This document shows, piece by piece, positions 58,575 to 64,000 of a stretch of DNA of 64,000 nucleotides. A model generated the notes under the pieces. That model had not been told where the DNA came from and made no database searches. It was given only the letters and a program-made list of their open reading frames with translations. Origin of the DNA: Halopseudomonas salina. GTDB taxonomy: Bacteria; Pseudomonadota; Gammaproteobacteria; Pseudomonadales; Pseudomonadaceae. Both the position numbers and the translations under genes were made by a program. Position 1 is the stretch's first letter; each line of letters opens with the position of its first letter. The stretch spans positions 600,385 through 664,384 of the forward strand of contig NZ_VTTI01000001.1 in assembly GCF_008641105.1 (NCBI RefSeq). The letters are read 5' to 3'.

Positions 58575-59393
58575 TCAGGCGAGTTCTTTGGTCATTTCAG
58601 CGCCGCGGGCGGCAGCGGCTCGCATCGCGCGCTCAACGATAGCGGGCAGATCGTCGCTGGCAAAGCTGTTGATCGCCTGTTCGGTGGTGCCGCCGGGGGA
58701 GCAGACGCGGCGGCGCAGCTCGGCGGCGTCTACATCGCTGTGCACGGCCATATCGGCCGCGCCCAGGGCGGTAAAGAGCGTCAGGCGTTCAGCCGTATCG
58801 CGGGGCAGGCCGAGCTTTTCGCCGGCGGCGGTCATGGCCTCCATCATGTAGAAGAAGTATGCAGGGCCGCTACCGGACACCGCGGTGACAGCATCGATCA
58901 GCTCTTCCTGATCCAGCCACAGGCTGATACCCACGGCGTTGAGAATATTCTCCGCCTGCTCCTTTTGAGCCTCGGTAACTGAGGCGTTGGCGAACAGACC
59001 GCTCACGCCCTGGCGCCGTAGCGAGGGGGTGTTGGGCATGCAGCGTACGATCGCCGTGCCCTCACCCAGCCATTGCTCCAGGCTGGCGCAACTGATGCCG
59101 GCGGCGATCGAGACGATCAATTGGCCGGTTTTGCGCTCGCGGGGCAGGTCGCGGCATACCGCCTGCATGACCTGAGGCTTGACCGCCAGCACCAGTACAT
59201 CGCACTCGTTGGCGAGCACCGCGTTATCCAGACTGGTGCCAATCCCGAACTGCTTGACCAGGCGTTCGCACTGCTCGGCGGTGCGGTCGCTGGCAATGAT
59301 CTGCGCGGGCTTTATGTTCTGCTGCAGCATGCCGCCGATCAGGCTGGTAGCCATGTTGCCTGCGCCGATAAAACCAATAATGGGGGCGGTCAT
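58575..59393 (-). CDS. proC: Pyrroline-5-carboxylate reductase
   Basis: This 272-residue enzyme catalyses the last step of proline synthesis. It has the NAD(P)-binding motif IGFIGAGNMATSLIGGML (about 5-22), VLAVKPQVM, VSIAAGISCASLEQWLG, VRCMPNTPSLRRQG and the C-terminal substrate part AVSGSGPAYFFYMMEAM and CSPGGTTEQAINSF. It overlaps the yggS stop (ATGA) and is 9 nt before yggT. Confidence 0.97.
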   Translation of the reverse strand: MTAPIIGFIGAGNMATSLIGGMLQQNIKPAQIIASDRTAEQCERLVKQFGIGTSLDNAVLANECDVLVLAVKPQVMQAVCRDLPRERKTGQLIVSIAAGISCASLEQWLGEGTAIVRCMPNTPSLRRQGVSGLFANASVTEAQKEQAENILNAVGISLWLDQEELIDAVTAVSGSGPAYFFYMMEAMTAAGEKLGLPRDTAERLTLFTALGAADMAVHSDVDAAELRRRVCSPGGTTEQAINSFASDDLPAIVERAMRAAAARGAEMTKELA

Positions 59394-60121
59394 GGGGTGT
59401 CCTCTGTCTTGGTGTGGGTGGCGGGTGGTGTGGCAGGGTCGTCAGTCTTCTCGCGTTGCCCGAACAGCGCAGTGCCTACGCGCACCATGGTGGCACCTTC
59501 CTGCACAGCTTCGCCTAGGTCGTCACTCATGCCCATGGACAATGTATCGAGCTGCATAGGCAGGCTCTGCAGGCATTCATGCAGCGCTCGCAGGGGCTGG
59601 CGCCGTGATTCGCTGTCCTCTGCGGGTGCCGGGATGGCCATGAGGCCGCGCAGTTTCAAACGCGGCAATGCCGCTACTGCGGTAGCCAGTTCGGCAACGT
59701 CTTCGGGCAGTACGCCCGACTTGCTCGGCTCACGGCTGATATTCACCTGCAGGCAGATGTTCAGCGGCCCGAGTTCCGCCGGGCGTTGCTCGGACAGGCG
59801 TTTGGCAATCTTTAACCGATCGACACCGTGCACCCAGTCGAAATGCTCGGCTATCGGTCGCGTCTTGTTCGACTGAATCGGGCCGATAAAGTGCCAGGTA
59901 AGGGGGAGTTCGGATAGCGCCTCGATTTTCTCCAGGGCTTCCTGTAGATAATTTTCGCCGAAGTCCCGCAAACCCGCGGCACAGGCGTCACGTACTGCGC
60001 TGGCAGGCCGTGTCTTGCTGACCGCAATGAGGGTGATTTCGGAGGGATCGCGGGCAGCACTGACTGCCGAGCGCGCAATACGTTCACGAACGTTTGCAAT
60101 ATTCTCTGCTATCGTAGACAT
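59390..60121 (-). CDS. Pyridoxal phosphate homeostasis protein (YggS family)
   Basis: This 243-residue PLP-binding protein of the alanine-racemase N-terminal fold has ITLIAVSKTRPASAVRDA with the PLP lysine, DFGENYLQEALEKI, WHFIGPIQSNKTR, CLQVNISREPSKSGV and LSMGMSDDLGEAVQEGATMVRVGTALFG with the phosphate site. Members keep free PLP in balance and affect amino-acid pools. I chose the ATG at 60121 over a TTG two codons earlier. It is divergent from pilT by 79 bp and heads the unit with proC and yggT. Confidence 0.95.
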   Translation of the reverse strand: MSTIAENIANVRERIARSAVSAARDPSEITLIAVSKTRPASAVRDACAAGLRDFGENYLQEALEKIEALSELPLTWHFIGPIQSNKTRPIAEHFDWVHGVDRLKIAKRLSEQRPAELGPLNICLQVNISREPSKSGVLPEDVAELATAVAALPRLKLRGLMAIPAPAEDSESRRQPLRALHECLQSLPMQLDTLSMGMSDDLGEAVQEGATMVRVGTALFGQREKTDDPATPPATHTKTEDTP

Positions 60122-60200
60122 TACCAAGATAACTACCTAGCCAATATCGGAAAAGACCTTCAGGCATTCTACATGCTTGCCGGTTGCAATGGGGAACCCA

Positions 60201-61235
60201 ATGGATATAACCGAGCTGTTAGCCTTCAGCGCCAAGCAGGGCGCGTCGGACTTGCACCTGTCGGCAGGATTGCCGCCCATGATTCGAGTCGATGGCGATG
60301 TGCGTCGTATCAACGTACCGGCAATGGACCACAAGATGGTGCATGGCCTTATCTACGACATCATGAACGACAAGCAGCGCAAGGATTTCGAAGAATTCCT
60401 GGAGACTGACTTTTCCTTCGAGGTGCCTGGTGTGGCCCGCTTTCGGGTCAACGCATTCAATCAGAACCGGGGTGCCGGTGCGGTATTCCGTACCATTCCG
60501 TCCAAGGTTCTGAGTATGGAAGATCTTGGCATGGGCGACGTGTTCAAGAAGATCTCCGATGTGCCGCGTGGCCTGGTACTGGTGACCGGCCCGACCGGCT
60601 CGGGCAAGTCCACTACCCTGGCGGCGATGCTCGACTACTTGAACTGCACCAAATATCAGCACGTGCTGACCATCGAGGACCCGATCGAATTCGTTCACGA
60701 ATCGAAGAAGTGCCTGGTCAACCAGCGTGAAGTACACCGCGACACTCTCGGCTTTGCCGAAGCTCTGCGCTCGGCGCTACGCGAAGACCCGGACATCATT
60801 CTGGTCGGCGAGATGCGCGACCTGGAAACCATACGCCTGGCCCTGACTGCTGCAGAAACCGGTCACCTGGTGTTCGGTACCCTGCACACGACCTCGGCAG
60901 CCAAGACCATCGACCGTGTTGTCGACGTATTCCCTGCAGAAGAGAAATCCATGGTCCGCTCGATGCTTTCCGAGTCGCTGACCGCGGTAATCTCGCAGAC
61001 CCTTTTGAAGAAGATCGGCGGTGGTCGTGTGGCTGCCCATGAAATCATGATCGGCACGCCAGCTATTCGTAACCTGATTCGCGAGGACAAGGTGGCGCAG
61101 ATGTACTCGGCGATCCAGACCGGTGGCAATCTGGGTATGCAGACACTGGACATGTGCCTCAAGGGCCTGGCTGCGAAGGGTATCATCACTAAGGAAAGCG
61201 CCAGAGAGAAGGCCAAATCGGCCGACTCTATCTGA
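60201..61235 (+). CDS. pilT: Type IV pilus retraction ATPase PilT
   Basis: This 344-residue hexameric ATPase depolymerises pilin and drives twitching motility. It has the N-terminal PAS-like domain (SAKQGASDLHLSAGLPP), Walker A GPTGSGKSTTLAAMLDY (about 131-147), the Asp box EDPIEF, Walker B ILVGEMRDLETI and the C-terminal AIRNLIREDKVAQM motif specific for PilT. The ATG at 60201 follows GGGGAA; the length equals that of P. aeruginosa PilT. It is followed by pilU after 17 nt. Confidence 0.98.
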   Translation: MDITELLAFSAKQGASDLHLSAGLPPMIRVDGDVRRINVPAMDHKMVHGLIYDIMNDKQRKDFEEFLETDFSFEVPGVARFRVNAFNQNRGAGAVFRTIPSKVLSMEDLGMGDVFKKISDVPRGLVLVTGPTGSGKSTTLAAMLDYLNCTKYQHVLTIEDPIEFVHESKKCLVNQREVHRDTLGFAEALRSALREDPDIILVGEMRDLETIRLALTAAETGHLVFGTLHTTSAAKTIDRVVDVFPAEEKSMVRSMLSESLTAVISQTLLKKIGGGRVAAHEIMIGTPAIRNLIREDKVAQMYSAIQTGGNLGMQTLDMCLKGLAAKGIITKESAREKAKSADSI

Positions 61236-61252
61236 TCTAGAAGAGAGGCATC

Positions 61253-62392
61253 ATGGAGTTCGAGAAACTGTTACGGCTGATGGTCGAGAAAGGCGCCTCG
61301 GACCTTTTCATCACCGCGGGCGTAGCCCCCAGTATGAAGATGCACGGCAAAATCCTGCCCGTGACCAAGACCGCGCTATCTCCGGAGCAGACCCGCGAGA
61401 CCGTGCTGGGCGTGATGACCGAGGCCCAGCGCAGGGAGTTTGCCGAGAACCGTGAATGCAACTTCGCGATCAGCGCCCGTGGTATCGGCCGCTTCCGGGT
61501 CAGTGCGTTTTACCAGCGCAACCTGGTGGGGATGGTGCTACGCCGTATCGAGATCAATATCCCGACAATGGAAGAGCTGCGGCTGCCGGAGATTCTCAAG
61601 AAGCTGTCCATGACCAAGCGGGGTCTGGTGATGTTTGTCGGCGCCACGGGTACTGGTAAGTCCACGTCACTGGCGTCGATGATTGGTTACCGTAACAAGA
61701 ATTCCAGCGGCCACATCATCACCATCGAAGACCCGATCGAATTTATTCACCAGCACCAGAACTGCATCGTGACCCAGCGCGAGGTGGGCATCGATACCGA
61801 CTCCTTCGAGGTGGCGCTGAAAAATACTCTGCGTCAGGCTCCCGATGTGATCCTGATTGGTGAGGTGCGGACCAGGGAAACCATGGACCACGCGGTGGCG
61901 TTCGCCGAAACCGGTCACCTCTGTCTGGCTACCCTGCACGCGAACAACGCCAACCAGGCGCTGGACCGTATCATTCACTTCTTCCCTACCGAAATGCATC
62001 AGCAGGTGTGGATGGATCTGTCGCTCAACCTGAAAGCGATCGTTGCTCAGCAGTTGATTCCGACCCCTGACGGCAAGGGGCGTCGCGCGGCTATCGAAGT
62101 GCTGCTCAATACGCCCTTGGCTGCAGACATGATTCGCAAGGGTGAAGTGCACGAGCTCAAGCCGTTGATGGCGCGCTCCAACGAGCTGGGTATGCAGACT
62201 TTCGACCAGTCGCTTTACAAGCTCTACAGCCAGGGCGAGATCACCTATGAAGATGCGCTGGCCCACGCCGACTCGGCCAACGACCTGCGTCTGCTGATCA
62301 AGTTGGGCTCGGAAACCGATGGCAAGACGCTGATGATGGGTGGAAAGAACGATTTTGCTCTGGAAGGCAGCGACGAGGATCACAGGCGCTGA
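61253..62392 (+). CDS. pilU: Type IV pilus twitching ATPase PilU
   Basis: This 379-residue accessory retraction motor has Walker A GATGTGKSTSLASMIGY (about 130-146), the Asp box EDPIEF and Walker B ILIGEVRTRETM. The C-terminus is longer and acidic compared with PilT (DGKTLMMGGKNDFALEG). PilU assists PilT in high-force retraction and needs PilT. It ends 7 nt before the convergent siaD. Confidence 0.97.
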   Translation: MEFEKLLRLMVEKGASDLFITAGVAPSMKMHGKILPVTKTALSPEQTRETVLGVMTEAQRREFAENRECNFAISARGIGRFRVSAFYQRNLVGMVLRRIEINIPTMEELRLPEILKKLSMTKRGLVMFVGATGTGKSTSLASMIGYRNKNSSGHIITIEDPIEFIHQHQNCIVTQREVGIDTDSFEVALKNTLRQAPDVILIGEVRTRETMDHAVAFAETGHLCLATLHANNANQALDRIIHFFPTEMHQQVWMDLSLNLKAIVAQQLIPTPDGKGRRAAIEVLLNTPLAADMIRKGEVHELKPLMARSNELGMQTFDQSLYKLYSQGEITYEDALAHADSANDLRLLIKLGSETDGKTLMMGGKNDFALEGSDEDHRR

Positions 62393-62399
62393 GCAAGGC

Positions 62400-63203
62400 T
62401 CAGTCAGTGCCTATCTCATCGGCGCGTGCCAGACGGTTACGCCCTGATCTTTTGGCGGTCAGCAGGGCCCAGTCAGCCTGGTTGATCGTGTCGGAGTAGG
62501 TGTCTGCATCCCTGTGGGACGCTACGCCAATACTTGCTGTGACGGTTATGGACTCATCACCAACGCGCATACGCAACGCCGCTATTGCTTCCCGAACCCG
62601 ATCCAGCACCTGACAGGCGCTGGAGATATTGGTCTCGGGCAGGATAATCAGAAACTCTTCCCCGCCCCAGCGTCCGCACATATCCTGATCACGAATCTGT
62701 GCGTCCATGACCCGCGATACTTCCATCAGCACCTGGTCGCCCAGCTCATGACCGTGGTCGTCATTGACGCGCTTGAAGTAGTCTATATCGAGCATGGCGA
62801 TGCTCAAGGGTCGGGCATAACGATGCGAACGATCAGTCTCCTCTTTCAGACGCTCGAGCAACAGTCGCCGATTGCCCAGGCCGGTAAGCGGGTCATGGGT
62901 GGATGCCTCGCGAAGGGCAAGGTTCAGGTCGTGCATCATCTTCTGGTAATGGTCGGAGATGCGTGCGACCTTGCTTAGCTGGCGCAATTGCTTGTCCAGC
63001 CGCTTGGTCAGATGCTTTTCATTTTCCTTGGTGAGGCTCTGATAGGCATCGGATATGCGGCTGATACGCTCGATGCGGCGTGCGAGATCCCTGTGTGCCG
63101 CCCACAATTCTTCGAGGGGCTGAAACAAGGGGTCGTCGCGCAGCGAATCGTTCTCCAGCAACTGCTCGATACGTTCTTCGAGGGGCTCGTCCGGCGCGCC
63201 CAT
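62400..63203 (-). CDS. siaD: Diguanylate cyclase SiaD (GGDEF protein)
   Basis: This 267-residue enzyme makes c-di-GMP. An N-terminal helical/coiled-coil part (1-100, including LEERIEQLLENDSLRDDPLF) should bind SiaC. The GGDEF domain (about 105-260) has HDPLTGLGNRRLLLERL, the active-site loop GGEEF in CGRWGGEEFLIILPE, and an inhibitory RxxD site (RDQD) five residues before it. It is last in siaB-siaC-siaD (2 nt after siaC). In P. aeruginosa SiaD is activated by unphosphorylated SiaC and controls aggregation. Confidence 0.92.
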   Translation of the reverse strand: MGAPDEPLEERIEQLLENDSLRDDPLFQPLEELWAAHRDLARRIERISRISDAYQSLTKENEKHLTKRLDKQLRQLSKVARISDHYQKMMHDLNLALREASTHDPLTGLGNRRLLLERLKEETDRSHRYARPLSIAMLDIDYFKRVNDDHGHELGDQVLMEVSRVMDAQIRDQDMCGRWGGEEFLIILPETNISSACQVLDRVREAIAALRMRVGDESITVTASIGVASHRDADTYSDTINQADWALLTAKRSGRNRLARADEIGTD

Positions 63204-63205
63204 GG

Positions 63206-63595
63206 TCAGGTGCCCAGAATGTTGAACGGAAAGCTGCAGTCTTCCTTGAACTCTTCGGCCAGCTCTGCGACGCGCTCATTGCGCTTGTCGTAGTGCCAAT
63301 CAACGCTGACCGCCTTGCCTTCGGCGTGAGCGGCTTCCAGTACATCAAATATGTCCATCATGGCTTTGATGCTGCTGGTGTTGAGGTAAAGCAGTTGTAG
63401 ATCGAGCTTCAATGCTCTATCTGCTTCACGCAGGAACGTCTCGATCCATTCCACTACCTGATTGAACAGCTCGTAGGAGTTTTCTGGATAGGAGTCGCCC
63501 TGCAGGTGCAGAATGCCGTTGACCCAGTCACTGCGGATCTCTGGGGTGGACTGGGTACCTGCAATGGAAAAATCAGTCATATCAGTCTGGCTCAT
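63206..63595 (-). CDS. siaC: SiaC (DUF1987), phosphorylatable partner of SiaD
   Basis: This 129-residue protein has the segment LLYLNTSSIKAMMDIFDVLE. Thr73 here corresponds to Thr68 of P. aeruginosa SiaC, the residue phosphorylated by SiaB and dephosphorylated by SiaA. If translation starts at the second ATG (63580), the number becomes exactly 68. SiaC binds SiaD and stimulates its cyclase activity, and the phosphorylated form binds SiaB. It lies between siaB and siaD. Confidence 0.93.
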   Translation of the reverse strand: MSQTDMTDFSIAGTQSTPEIRSDWVNGILHLQGDSYPENSYELFNQVVEWIETFLREADRALKLDLQLLYLNTSSIKAMMDIFDVLEAAHAEGKAVSVDWHYDKRNERVAELAEEFKEDCSFPFNILGT

Positions 63596-63602
63596 GAGTC
63601 GT

Positions 63603-64000
63603 TCAGATAACGGCGCGCAAGCTGAAAAAGCTGCGGTCGTCGCTTATGGGCTGGAGGTGGGCACGCAGAGGCTGGCTGGCCTTGCGGGCGATGTCGATCA
63701 GGCCGAGGCCCGCGCCACTGGTTTTTTCTGCGTCGCGGGGCTTGCGCAACTGCTCCTTGTAGGCGGCCTTGAGCTGAGCCTTGTCCAGACCGGCAAGGCT
63801 GTCTACGGCCTCGAGCAGGCGCTGACCGTCACTCTCCAGAATGATATTGCCCGCCGATACCACGTAGTGCCCGTCGTTATCGCGTGAGACTACGACGGTC
63901 GCCCCCGATTCCTGCTCGCTCCAGCCATGGGTCCGCGTGTAGTGACTGATGTTCTGGGTCATCTCGATGTAAACCGCAAATACGTCCATGGCCGCCGAGG
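63603..64000 (-). CDS. siaB: SiaB protein kinase (partial, cut by the window edge)
   Basis: The visible 132 C-terminal residues belong to SiaB, a small kinase of the GHKL/SpoIIAB type: VYIEMTQNISHYTRT carries the N-box asparagine, and KTSGAGLGLIDIARKA the G-box for ATP. The reading frame stays open to base 64000 (Ser-Ala-Ala before Met), and the family is about 180 residues, so the start lies outside. It would phosphorylate SiaC. The phosphatase siaA is expected beyond the edge. Confidence 0.9.
   Translation of the reverse strand, partial: SAAMDVFAVYIEMTQNISHYTRTHGWSEQESGATVVVSRDNDGHYVVSAGNIILESDGQRLLEAVDSLAGLDKAQLKAAYKEQLRKPRDAEKTSGAGLGLIDIARKASQPLRAHLQPISDDRSFFSLRAVI

Overview
The window is chromosomal DNA of a gammaproteobacterium of the Pseudomonas group. 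The evidence is gene order: ftsY-ftsE-ftsX-rpoH, mtgA, thiS-thiG-trmB, metX-metW-(DUF4426)-rdgB-hemW, yggT-proC-yggS-pilT-pilU, coaD-ferredoxin-ggt and mutM all sit in the arrangement known from Pseudomonas aeruginosa. Base composition and accessory gene content suggest a marine or environmental Pseudomonas sensu lato (for example the Halopseudomonas lineage). That narrower placement is inference.

Layout. 0.1-14.8 kb holds an acyl-CoA catabolism locus: a two-subunit acyl-CoA dehydrogenase, an enoyl-CoA hydratase/3-hydroxyacyl-CoA dehydrogenase fusion, an IclR regulator, an acyl-CoA ligase, a small crotonase, a TesB-like thioesterase, a thiolase, a second 3-hydroxyacyl-CoA dehydrogenase and a PaaI-type thioesterase. 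Near-identical palindromes precede its three main transcription units and tie them into one probable IclR regulon. 15-25 kb carries mutM, a Na/phosphate symporter, ggt, ferredoxin, coaD and an alcohol/aldehyde oxidation operon (GMC oxidoreductase, Tat lipoprotein, aldehyde dehydrogenase) divergent from a TetR regulator whose operator lies inside the promoter. 25-37.6 kb is core: yheT-like hydrolase, rsmD, an M16 peptidase pair, ftsYEX, rpoH, mtgA, thiSG and trmB. 37.6-53.4 kb is more variable: a solute-binding protein, a topoisomerase IB remnant, a secreted lipase-like protein, a YjgN/M48 pair, a frameshifted chemoreceptor, a serine hydrolase, crotonase, glyoxalase, katG, a thioesterase and an iron alcohol dehydrogenase. 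53.8-62.4 kb is core again (hemW to pilU). The window closes with siaD-siaC-siaB, a c-di-GMP signalling operon next to the pilus retraction motors.

Non-coding structure is the least conventional part. Two hairpin elements of about 108 bp (14913-15020 and 52113-52221) share a core, but their self-complementary arms are unrelated in sequence. Heptamer arrays of the type CAAGCNN occur at three places. One of these has invaded the start of hemW and seems to have become coding. I saw no tRNA, rRNA, CRISPR array or intact insertion sequence.
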